Origin: Fistulifera solaris
Taxonomy: Eukaryota; Bacillariophyta; Bacillariophyceae; Naviculales; Stauroneidaceae
NCBI GenBank assembly: GCA_030295235.1
Contig: AP026169.1
Coordinates: 1-64,000 of the forward strand
Direction: 5' to 3'
DNA length: 64,000 nt
Of the stretch, positions 34,280-44,264 are shown piece after piece; the stretch's first letter is position 1; every line of letters starts with the position of its first letter. Both the position numbers and the translations under genes were made by a program. Under the pieces are notes generated by a model. It made no database searches and was not told where the DNA came from. It saw only the letters and a program-made list of their open reading frames with translations.

Positions 34280-36357
34280 TTAGGCATCCGCGTCTTCCGC
34301 AGCCTGAGCGACCTCTTTGGGAACTTCGACCTTGCCGTGCTTCGAGGCACGGACTTCCATAAGCTCATCGACATCTTCTTTCTTGGGACCGGTCAAGTCA
34401 TAGGCGGAACCACGGTGGTGCGAGATATCCAGACCAACTTCCTCTTCCAAAGCATCCACGCGGAACATACCAGCAGCGTTCAACAACATAAAGAATGGTG
34501 TCATGGTAAAAGCGACCCATCCAAAAACCCAGCAGACAGAGCAGATTTGCACCAACAAAAGTTGACCGTCAAAACCACCTTCCGAGTAGAATAAACCAGG
34601 GTTGGCCGAGTTGTATCCGGCCAAATCCATAAGCTCGGGCTTGGCGAATAAGCCGACGGCCAAGACACCCCACATACCGTTGGCAAAGTGTACTGGAACA
34701 GCATCGACAGCGTCATCAATCTTCAAGGCAACCAACGTCTTGGACATGGCAATGTACGCCCAGCCCCGACGGTACCAATGAGGATCGCAGCCCAGGGAGT
34801 AATGACAGAACATCCGGCAGTGACAGCCACAAGACCACCAAGTGCACCGTTCATGGCCATGGTTAAGTCGTAGCTGGTTTCACCTGAGGACAGGCCTTCC
34901 AAAATGGAATCCGTAAACATGGCAGAAATGCAACCGGCAGCGGCACCCATGGTGGTGGTGACAGCGCACAGAGAAGCGACTTGGGCAGATCCGGCGTTGG
35001 CAATCACGAGAGCGGAACCGGGGTTGAATCCGTACCCTAATTAAAATCAAGAGAAAAAGTGAGTTACGAATGGTACAAAATCAACACCCTTCGACTTCAG
35101 TCCTTGCAACTTACAGCCGACCCAGAGGATGAAGGTACCCAAGATCTGCAAAGCGACACTGTGGGGCTGGAAGGTGACGGGTGTCTCCAAGGGGTTACCA
35201 TCTTCGTCATAGAAGCGTCCCTTGCGGGGTCCGAGCACAATCGCCGCAATGAGGGCGGTGACACCACCAGTCATGTGCACGACACCGGATCCGGCAAAGT
35301 CGATGACACCAATATCGCGGAACAAGCTTTCGTTGTTAAAAGCGGAAAGGAAACCATTCGAGCTCCACATAGAGTGGACTACGACGGGGTACACGAAACC
35401 CGTCAAAAAGACGGAGTAGCACAAGTAGGCAGCCATCTTGCATCGCTCGGCAACCGTACCGGCAACGATCGTGGCAGCCGTCGCCGCGAACGCGAATTGG
35501 AAGAAGAAACCAATCCACGAGTCGAAATCACGTAGACCAAAGTAGCTGTCACCAATAAAGGTGCTACCAATGCGGTCAGATCCGCCGTAGGCAAATCCGT
35601 ATCCGACCGTGAAGAAACCAATGGCTCCACCACAGGCATCCAACAAGTTCTTGAGCATGATGTTCTTGACGTTCTTGGCACGCACGGAACCAGCGCAAAG
35701 CATGGCGAAACCGGCTTGCATCATGAAGACGAGGGCTCCCTGTTGTTAAAGTTGAGATACGACCAAGATGACAAACAGGAGAAGATCGCGCAGTCAAGAA
35801 GGATAGAGCAAGCAACCATAAAGTTGAAGATAGAGAGAAAGAAAGTGAGACGTTGTCATGCAAAGCAATCCGAATAAGGATTCTTTGACCGATCAACGGT
35901 AGGCGAAACACGACGCTCTCGCTCTCTTTAAACACACGCACGCAGCGTCAGAGGCAACACTTGGTATCGCCTCTGCAATGCTATCCCCTAAGCACAATCA
36001 GGCTTCGAAGCGATCCAAGTGGATGTTGATACTGCGGAACGACAGAGCGCGATACTACCGTTCGACGACGACGACGACGACGACAAAAACAACAACAACA
36101 AGCCTTCCTGTCTTGCTATCGGAAGACAGCCTTTGTGATGTGTCTTTTCGTTGTAAACCAGCCGCTCTAGACAACATATCTCACAACAGCAGAGGCAATC
36201 GTGTCAATACGAATGAGATCCGATCGCAACTTACCGCAAAAAGGAGAAAGAAGGTATCGACACCGGTGACAATGTCATTCGTAATATCGTAGACTCCGCA
36301 AATATGAACGGCGACATCTCCATCCGGAGCGGCGCAATAAGCTTCAAAGTCTGCCAT
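34280..36357 (-). CDS. Ammonium transporter (AMT family), copy 4
   Basis: Tandem paralogue of copy 3, with identical exon structure: exon 1 36235-36357 (ATG 36357, MADFEAYCAAPDGD, only 41 codons), intron 35740-36234 (495 bp), exon 2 35115-35739, intron 35037-35114 (78 bp), exon 3 34280-35036. Blocks: LVFMMQAGFAMLCAGSVR, GSGVVHMTGGVTAL, GPRKGRFYDEDGNP, YGFNPGSALVIANAG, DAVDAVPVHFANGMWG. A one-base offset at the C4 run 34764-34767 (VGGWAYIAM expected) looks like a consensus error. The residue after ILW is Val-Gly rather than Phe-Gly, a small deviation from the other three copies. Function: ammonium uptake. Confidence 0.93.
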
Positions 36358-37476
36358 TGTATTAAACTGAATTCAATCGATGAAGGATAATGAACAAAAA
36401 GAAAGTAAACCTCCTATCAGGCTAATGCCTTCTTTTGTGACAACAAACGTCAAAAATGAGAAAAAGAGAAGATGTCGATCTTTGTTCGGCCGCGTTGAAA
36501 CGCGCGATCGCGCGGCTCCTACTCTTAACGCGACAGTGAGTCAGTCCAGTCCAGCCGAACGTCAAACTTCCGTTCCTTCAAATGGAACTTTCTCAATTGG
36601 AACGATCGGCTTCGATTTCATTATTACACTCAGCGGTGGTACACCTTTCTCTACACTGAGACTTTTTACACGGATTACGCAACTTACGGCTCACCTACTG
36701 GAACCGTTTTTCACCGACTTGAGGAGTCATTTATTTCTTGTGTATTCTGAATCACACAGAATATTTCTGTGTCTTTGTAGCTAATAGTCAAAGCGATAAG
36801 ATTTATTCGTGACTGATGTTAAAACTGGAAAAGCCAACGCAAACGCACGTGTCAACCAAGATCGATGCATCATTGTGTGGCGGACAAGCTGGCGTGGGAT
36901 ACTGCCACAGGCATTCGTTGAGTCACGACGTCATTATTTTCTGATTCAGGGGGAACGACAGAAAAGGACCACAAGAATAAGGGAACTTTTTCAAGTTCTC
37001 AATCGCCAAGGGGAACTTTGTCTTGCCGTATCAACGTACCCTACCAGGTACGGCGTCAAAAACCCTTTTCCTTTGGTTCACGGAATTCTATGCATCGCGC
37101 GCATTGGGATATCGGTTCGCAGTTTTAGTTACGTAGTCGATGATCGAGCTGCGTGGGACTACTCGAAGCTGTAGAAAGCACCACGCAAGAAACCACAAAA
37201 TTTTGTACGAATGAGCGCTTCTCTGGCTGCTGGCGTGGATTTATGTGTTTGTATTTTTAGTTTCTATGATCAGGTATAGTAGTTTAATAAGAGAATGGGA
37301 TCAGTTGACCAGCTTTCTTCTAGCTGGAAACAGGAGTCGAATGGTTGATCGAGGAACTAGGCGCCCCCAGAAGTTAAAGCTAGCTCAAGCGTCGCTCAAC
37401 GGTGAGAAACGAACTTCTCGAATGCATAGTATGATTTGAGAGAAGGCAATGAGAAAACTCCAGTCGCATATGAGGC
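36358..37476. other. Intergenic region
   Basis: About 1.1 kb with no supportable gene. A 134-codon frame at 36380-36784 lacks any domain and is probably fortuitous. The region includes the promoter of AMT copy 4 and the 3' flank of the phosphatase. Confidence 0.4.
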
Positions 37477-38376
37477 TCAGTCATGAAAGCTCCATTGACA
37501 AATGCCACAGTTTGGCACTTCAACTTGTGTAAAATGATGTAAAACGCCCCAATGTGTCACGAGCACTACCGTCTTCCCGACAAACTCACGCCGCAACCAC
37601 TCCTCTAATACTTGCAATCGCTCCCGAAACACATCCTCAGGTTCACCCGGAACAGCATAATGTTGCTGCTCATCACAGGGACGCCATTCTACCGGCGGTG
37701 TTTGCCCGTCAGGTATCGTATACCACCATGATTCGTCGACCGCGTGGGAGTCTTGCAGAAGACTCCAGTCCAAGCTTGCCGCAATATCCTTTGTGAAAAG
37801 TTCACGACATTTGTTTTGCAGAAGGCCCCAAGGCTGTCCAGTATCGCTCGCGGAATAGATTCGTTCTCGTAATAACGGCACAATCATGGTAGGCACCGAC
37901 GGAAGCAACGGCTGCACACCGTAAAACCAAGTTTGCAAGCACCTCATTAACGGTGACACCAAAACAATTACATCATCAAGGTTCGTTGAATCAAGAATGC
38001 ATTGCAACTCTTTCGGTAATTCTTGTTGTGCTTGTGCGATTCCTGTTTCCGATAGAGGCGAATCGGCCAACTGAATATCATCGCAAAACGTGGGAGAAAA
38101 CCAAGCATTCGAACCTGTCATCCATTCATTTGAAACACTGCTGCCATGGCGAATAGCGATGATGTTGATTGTTGATGTCGTTGTTGTAGATGTTTCTTCG
38201 CAGGTCAAATCGGATTGCGGCGGCATTTTTGCGTTTCTGATCGAAAGACCGTGTCGACGCCGTAAAAGAGAGGTCAAAGGGCTTACAAAGGCGACACAAA
38301 GGCTTTCCTTCCACCAAACAAGACAAAAGAGTAGATAGAAAGAGAAACAATCGAGATTATAAGATGTCGCGTACAT
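37477..38376 (-). CDS. Plastid-targeted histidine phosphatase (phosphoglycerate mutase-like)
   Basis: ATG 38376. Residues 10-30 are a signal peptide ending in CVAF|VSPLTSLLRRRHG: the A-F junction followed by a basic, Ser-rich stretch is the bipartite plastid-targeting signal of diatoms. The catalytic domain has the RHG motif (IIAIRHGSSVSNEW), the second conserved Arg block (VSPLMRCLQTWF), ERIYSASD and the distal THWGVLHH. It belongs to the histidine phosphatase superfamily; members include phosphoglycerate mutases, fructose-2,6-bisphosphatases and phytases, and the substrate cannot be told here. Intact 299-codon frame. Confidence 0.88.
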   Translation of the reverse strand: MYATSYNLDCFSFYLLFCLVWWKESLCVAFVSPLTSLLRRRHGLSIRNAKMPPQSDLTCEETSTTTTSTINIIAIRHGSSVSNEWMTGSNAWFSPTFCDDIQLADSPLSETGIAQAQQELPKELQCILDSTNLDDVIVLVSPLMRCLQTWFYGVQPLLPSVPTMIVPLLRERIYSASDTGQPWGLLQNKCRELFTKDIAASLDWSLLQDSHAVDESWWYTIPDGQTPPVEWRPCDEQQHYAVPGEPEDVFRERLQVLEEWLRREFVGKTVVLVTHWGVLHHFTQVEVPNCGICQWSFHD

Positions 38377-39206
38377 GAATCAGTGTTTGTGTGTTCAGTG
38401 AAACGGGAAACGGGTGTTTAATCGGGTGTGACTATGGGCGTTGTGTGATGACGGGTGTGACCACGTGACCACTGATTAATTTTACCTAAGGACTGAGTAC
38501 CGTTGCGCAGGAGTGAGAAGCGAGCTTTTGAGTCACGACTCAGGGCTAAAGTCAAAATGCAACTTTGACATTCGACTGATTTTTCCATTGTTCTTTTCAT
38601 TTTCTCACAAATAGTTCAATCTCTAGCACTGTGCTTTAGGAAATCCTAACTTCGCAAAAGCGAAATGCGCGCGTGATTAGAAACTAGAACAGTTAGCAGA
38701 ATTACGAATTATCACTTGAAAACATTGCAACTAAAACGAGTGTCCCCAAAATTAGGTCGAATGAAATTCCAAAAGGAATTTTTGACTGTCCTCCCTGGTA
38801 AGTCTTTGTGGTTGGTGATTTTAGTGCTATGTGGTGCTATGTGCTATCCATTCACAGTGTGTGGAGTGGGGAGTTAAAAAAGTTAAAAGCTGAAGAATCC
38901 GCATGAATTGGGGGGCCATTGAAGTAGTGTACAGCCCTACAGCGCACAGCATTTCCCAAGATCCCGACAGTTGATCATTCCTGTGCTTTACAAGATGGAT
39001 TGCAGATTTTAGTAAACCTCAACAAAAACATTAAGTAGCATGTAGCATGTTCGTGGAACTGTAACCGCTGAAGCGGATTCTAGGGTCTTCGCAACTACTT
39101 CCCTGCACAACAATCATTGCTTCGTGACCCAAGACGAAAATGAAACAAACAGACAACGCGAAGTCCGTTAGTCATTGGATACAAGTTAAAACGAAAGTAA
39201 AGAACC
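38377..39206. other. Intergenic region
   Basis: About 830 bp, AT-rich and unstructured. It contains the phosphatase promoter. No RNA gene or repeat was recognised. Confidence 0.4.
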
Positions 39207-39437
39207 ATGAAGGCCTCCGACGAGACGAATCATCCCCGATTACAGAGAGAAGTGCTGCGTCTATCTAACTTGTCGATACTGCCAGTAATTCATTCTGACC
39301 CCAAAAATAACCTTTCCCTTCAGTTTGGTGAGGTGGCACACAGCAAGATTTCAAGTGAAAGGTTGAGAGTGATCCTCAACCAAGCTCTCGCTCTGCTAGA
39401 GGACGACACGAAAAGCGTCTTCGGTGACCATTTCTAA
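39207..39437 (+). CDS. Possible small protein, 76 residues
   Basis: ATG 39207 opens a frame of 76 codons with ordinary composition and a helical C-terminus (SSERLRVILNQALALLEDD). No family recognised and no supporting context; it may be fortuitous. Confidence 0.25.
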   Translation: MKASDETNHPRLQREVLRLSNLSILPVIHSDPKNNLSLQFGEVAHSKISSERLRVILNQALALLEDDTKSVFGDHF

Positions 39438-39614
39438 GACTTTCATCATAGACATCAACCGAAGTATCATGACTATGTCAAGAGTCATTGTTCCAGTCAG
39501 CAGGTGTTTTCAAAGCAAACATCTCTTAAAACTTATTAGAAAGCTTTTTTGAAATGAGTGCTTTTCGTGGTATAACTCGTACAGCATGTATGGCGAACGG
39601 TTTCTTTTTGTAGT

Positions 39615-41691
39615 CTATAACTTCATTTGCGCTACTCCCACAGCCAATCGCGCTGTCTTAGTTTGCGGAGCCACGGCCACTGCGGATCGAATACGGTCCA
39701 TGTCCAAAGGGCGCCCTGTCTGGGAAGGAGACGAAAGAGAAGGTTGCAAGTCCACATCCGCCAAGACTTGTGTTCGCACCAACCATGATTCCATCCAGGG
39801 AGCATCTCCCATGGCCGCCAACAAGGGTGCGAACAACGAAGAAAACACCAGCGGCGGTAAGTCAAACAAGGCTTCCGCACCCCTGGTCACGAGACCAAAT
39901 TCTCCGACAAAGAAGAGCACTTCGAAAGCAACTGCTCGAAACGCTTTGCGCGCTCGTTTGGGTATCTTCCAACGATCCGCAGTCTGTTTAAGCGACTGAA
40001 TCGACATGGATAAAGTTCTATCCTGTATTTCAATCGAGTCTTGATACCCCGCCACGTCGATTGCAATGATGGCTGCCAATCGCTCTTGCACTAGCGCTCG
40101 GAGAGCAAATGACGGTTTTTGAATCACCATGAGAGTATCAGCCCCGAAGGATCCGATGAATTCGCCTTGACAAACTCAGAGGTAGCCAGCACAGCTTTAC
40201 CACCACCATCATCCGATTGAGCCAGGTCCGCATGGACTGCTTGCAGTACTTCTCGCATAGTTATCATGGACGAGGTAGCCTCTTGTGTGGTTGTAGTACT
40301 GGCCGTCGAGGCGGTGGAAGTATCGTCGGAAGGAGTTGGCGTTATTGTTTCGACAGAAAACGACGACAGGGGCTGCTGTTCAACGGTTTGCAATATCCGT
40401 TCGCGACGATGTTTGGCCGAACCTAATGTCCCAAACAGTCGTCGCACTGCATGTCGCCGTTTCCTGCGTTGTTGTTGTCGTAATTTCTCGTGACGAGGAA
40501 TATTTTCGAATCCATCACCGTCCTGACTTCGAGTGCTCTTTCTACTGACTCCTTCCATTTCACCACCTGACGACTCGGGATCCGTTTCGTCATCATCATC
40601 ATCATCGTGATCCAACTCGTTTCCGTTTGTATCATTCGGATCAGCACTGTCATGATGACGGTGTTCTCCTCTACTTTCGTCCCAGTGCCGTTTCCGTTGC
40701 AAAATTTGAGCCTTGCGCAATTGCTGTTCAATGCGCAAAATGTTCGAATCCGATAATCGTATGTAAAACGCTGCCACATTCGTCAAATACAGCGACATGA
40801 ATCCGACACTGAAGGGCAGCCAAATGACACAAAACCAAATACTCGCCGATTGTGTCGGATAATAATCCCCGAATCCGACGGTCGTTAATGAAACAACACT
40901 GAAATACAAGGCTTCCACAATCGTCCATCCTTCCAGAGGCCCTACTACCAAAGCACCCAAACCGATCAAGCCAACAAACGGAAACAATACCGACAATCCT
41001 CGTCCTACTTCATCTTCTTTAAAGAACGTTTGCAATTGATCAATGATCTGAAAGAATTGATCCATCGTATGCGTCGGAACATGCAAGAAATCTCCCAATT
41101 GCGTGACCGATTGTCGTGTCATGGTCGTCCGACGATGATGTTGGGCCAAGGGCGACGTAAGAGGTTGTTCGCGTTCCGACTGCGCTCGACTCGCTTCGAG
41201 TGCGACACATTGATAGACTTGTGCGACCAGAATGGTCAACGTCGCAATCCCCATGAGAATAAAGAATATCGTGTAAAGTTGAAAGGCTGGTGTATCCGGA
41301 CTGTGCAAATGTCCGTATCCGACGGTCGTCATCGCGTAGACACTAAACAAGAGAGCATCTTTCGTATCCCAATCTTCGGTTTGTTGTACAAAAAGATGAC
41401 ACTGATGGTCATGAAAACGGTCATGAAAGTAACGGCACAGCAAGCCGATTGTCGGACGGATTGATAACGAGCGTGATAGGCGACATCTCGTTCTTCTAAA
41501 GCCCATTCGTATTCTTGATCCAGTTGTTGAGTTAATTGTGTATCGACTATTCGTCGTGTAGGTATAGGAGAAGAGATAGAAGGACTCTCTGCATCATGAA
41601 TAACAGTAGGATTCCTCGGGGACAATGTCGAAGAATCCGTTTCGTTCTTGGATGTCTCTGTGCGCGATAATTCGACCACCCCGCTTGTCAT
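39615..41691 (-). CDS. Two-pore-domain potassium channel
   Basis: ATG 41691 (MTSGVVELSRT); an upstream Glu-run encoded by a GAA repeat is open but lacks an ATG. Membrane helix CCAVTFMTVFMTISVIF is followed by the first pore filter TTVGYGHLHSP, two more helices (FFILMGIATLTILVAQVY and SVLFPFVGLIGLGALVV), and the second filter TTVGFGDYYPT. Two filters per subunit are the TPK/KCNK plan; these channels set K+ permeability of the plasma or vacuolar membrane. The C-terminal 250 residues are hydrophilic with an Asp-rich run and many basic residues. Phase offsets sit at the A5 run 41390-41394 and near 40145. The final 170-residue frame (39615-40130) is probably part of the same protein, but that is less sure. 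Confidence 0.82.
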
Positions 41692-42264
41692 TTCTTCTTC
41701 TTCTTCTTCTTCTTTTACAATCAATTCCTTTGATTGAGAGACCGCGATGAGAGCCAAGACGGTAATTCAACTAAATGAGGAGCAATACCTGGTAATGATT
41801 GTGAAGAAAAGTCGTTGCGTTTATCGATTGTTTCTCCGCTCGTCGCGTTTGCAGCACGATGATAATAATATGCGAGGGCGGGGGGACGAGAGAGAGACGT
41901 TGGGGATTGGGGATTAATTGCGGACAGAGAACCGAAAAGTAGCTCTGTAGGGCTATTGTGTAGCCGAGACTCTCACGATTGGAGTGTTGCAATCATGAGG
42001 TCGTTTTGGAAGTTGAGTGATTCACGCTTTATTAGGTCTCCCCAATCCCCAATCGATCCTGCGGAGAATAAGATAAACTGCTGGTCGGACAGACCACTAT
42101 ACCATCACCACGAAAACAGAAACGCCACAATTTCCCACATTCTTTTTGTTCGAAGGGATCCTTCCCTATAATTGTTAATATCGTTTCGTTTTTCGTCTCA
42201 AACCTATCCTATCTATTATTACCTCTTCCATTCTCTTCAAATATAACATCCAACTGAAAGCATC
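41692..42264. other. Divergent promoter region with GAA/TTC repeat
   Basis: Lies between the K+ channel and UTP15, which are transcribed apart. A TTC trinucleotide tract (about 41692-41714) abuts the channel start. An inverted match between the two copies of GGGGATTGGGGATT near 41902 and CCCCAATCCCCAATC near 42038 could form a stem. No gene is present. Confidence 0.45.
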
Positions 42265-44088
42265 ATGACGACAACGGCTACTTTAACGACAACTACAACA
42301 AATACAAGTTCTACAACAACACCCTTTCAATCCTCACAGGATTTGCGGACACTCGTAACAAGCACGCGATCGCTGTTACCGCCCTCCGAAGACTATCATC
42401 CCCGGGAAGAGCGATATTGGAACAACGATCAGACCCATTATCAGCCATTGCAACACACGGAAACACTCGGAATTCAACAATTGGCCTTATCGCCGCAACG
42501 CACGCTGGCGGCGACGGGAGGACCCTGCATTTCGTTTTGGACGTCGCCCCTCGACAAGTCGTTGCATCACACGCAACAACGCTTTTCGTCGGCACAAATC
42601 AAAGCGAAACAAATCTCGACGTCGGGTCAGTTAACCACGGCAGTTGCATTTCGACACGATGGGCAGTTAATGGCGGTCGGTAATCTCAAAGGACAAGTGC
42701 AAATCATTCAGTGTGCGACACGAGCGGTCTTGACGACGTGGTCGTGTTCCACGTTGCCGATTCGGGCGGTCGTTTGGCAAGATGATCAAACCGTGTGGGT
42801 GGGTGGAGATGATGCGCGATTGTCGAAATGGTCCTTGCAATCGACGAAACCGACACCGATCACTTATGCAGGACACGGGGATGGAATTACCTGTATTCGA
42901 TTACAAGATGAATATGTTGTCTCGGTCAGTGCGGATCATACCGTTCGTTTGTGGATGAAATCACCAGAGGCGAATGATGAAATACAAAGTAATGATATTG
43001 ATACAAAAGAAGCCCTCGCGGTTTGGAGACACGCCGGACCGGTGCAAGATATAGTGTGGGTACCCAGTTCCGTTCAAGACACGAATGCGAAAAGCACTGC
43101 GTGTTGCATTACCGCCTCAGGTACCGAATTGACGGTATGGAATCCAAATCACGTCCAATTGTTGCAACAAGTGCCGACACGACATGTCAAGACCATTACT
43201 GCATTGTGTTACATACTACGAAGACGTCGCAAGACGAATGCGAGTAGCAGTAGCAAAAAGAACGAGGAAGAAGACGATTTTCAACATTGCGTTTTTACCG
43301 CAGCGTTGGATGGGGCATTGCGATTGCATGAATGGAATCCGCAGACCCGACAACTCGTTTCATTGATTCGATTGTCACTTCCTTCGCAGCAGCCCGAGAC
43401 CAGTACGCCTAGTACCATGCAACGCGCGATCACCGCGTTGACGGTGTTTTCGCATCGTGGATGTATTGTCTTGGCGTGCGGCTTCAGTCATGGCCAGGTT
43501 TTGTTGCGAACGACGGCACCACCGCCGACGGTCATGAAACGACGTGTTCAAGAACCACCCGCGGGGACCTATGCGTACTTTATGCGAGGACCACGTGTCC
43601 CATTGACTACCACGACGGATGACCTCGATACGACCGTTGTAGCTGCCACTGGCAATAAGAAACGAAAGTACAAGTCGTACGATTTGTGTTTGAAACAATT
43701 TAGGTATGCGGACGCCTTGGACGAGGCCTTGGCGACCCGCAATGCACAAACTGTATTGAATGTACTGGAGGCGTTGGGACAGCGTCCGAATGGATTGGAT
43801 ACGGCCTTATCAAATGCATCAACGCTGGAGCCTCTAATAAGTTTCTGTTTGTCATTTCTACGCAAGCAGCATACCCAGCATCAACATGCGACAACCTGTG
43901 TGTTGGGTGTCTTGAACGAATGTTGGCGTCGACGAGCTAACAATGAAGCAGATGAATTGTGGTGGAAGATTCGGCAAGCTGTGCAACAGGAAGTGCAAAC
44001 GCAAACATGTTTGTTGCGGACGTTGGGACAGATTGATGGATTGCTGGGGACTCGTGCTTTGGAAGGCAATCAAACTGATGATGATTAG
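42265..44088 (+). CDS. UTP15: U3 snoRNP small-subunit processome protein UTP15
   Basis: Intact 607-codon frame from ATG 42265. After a Thr-rich start, seven or so WD40 blades run through residues 60-410 (for example ALSPQRTLAATGG, AFRHDGQLMAVGNLKGQVQI, YVVSVSADHTVRLW). The C-terminal 130 residues form the UTP15 helical domain: YDLCLKQFRYADALDEALA, TVLNVLEALGQR, LEPLISFCLSFLRKQ. UTP15 is a t-UTP component needed for 18S pre-rRNA transcription and processing in the nucleolus. The WD repeats alone would be ambiguous; the C-terminal domain makes the call. Confidence 0.93.
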   Translation: MTTTATLTTTTTNTSSTTTPFQSSQDLRTLVTSTRSLLPPSEDYHPREERYWNNDQTHYQPLQHTETLGIQQLALSPQRTLAATGGPCISFWTSPLDKSLHHTQQRFSSAQIKAKQISTSGQLTTAVAFRHDGQLMAVGNLKGQVQIIQCATRAVLTTWSCSTLPIRAVVWQDDQTVWVGGDDARLSKWSLQSTKPTPITYAGHGDGITCIRLQDEYVVSVSADHTVRLWMKSPEANDEIQSNDIDTKEALAVWRHAGPVQDIVWVPSSVQDTNAKSTACCITASGTELTVWNPNHVQLLQQVPTRHVKTITALCYILRRRRKTNASSSSKKNEEEDDFQHCVFTAALDGALRLHEWNPQTRQLVSLIRLSLPSQQPETSTPSTMQRAITALTVFSHRGCIVLACGFSHGQVLLRTTAPPPTVMKRRVQEPPAGTYAYFMRGPRVPLTTTTDDLDTTVVAATGNKKRKYKSYDLCLKQFRYADALDEALATRNAQTVLNVLEALGQRPNGLDTALSNASTLEPLISFCLSFLRKQHTQHQHATTCVLGVLNECWRRRANNEADELWWKIRQAVQQEVQTQTCLLRTLGQIDGLLGTRALEGNQTDDD

Positions 44089-44264
44089 TTGAAAATAGCT
44101 CGTAAGAAGAGCGACAAAGTACGTAGAGAATATTATGACAAAATGCACAAGCTGCATAGAAAGTTAACTTATACTCCAGTACAAGGTAACCCTTTCGTTA
44201 ATGGTAGCATTTCGTGCAAAAAGTTATGAACATTATAATAGATTGTCTGTGCTCGTTGCGAAAG

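Noticed and set aside
36380-36784. 134-codon + strand frame upstream of AMT copy 4
   Set aside because: Low-quality composition, no start context, no domain.
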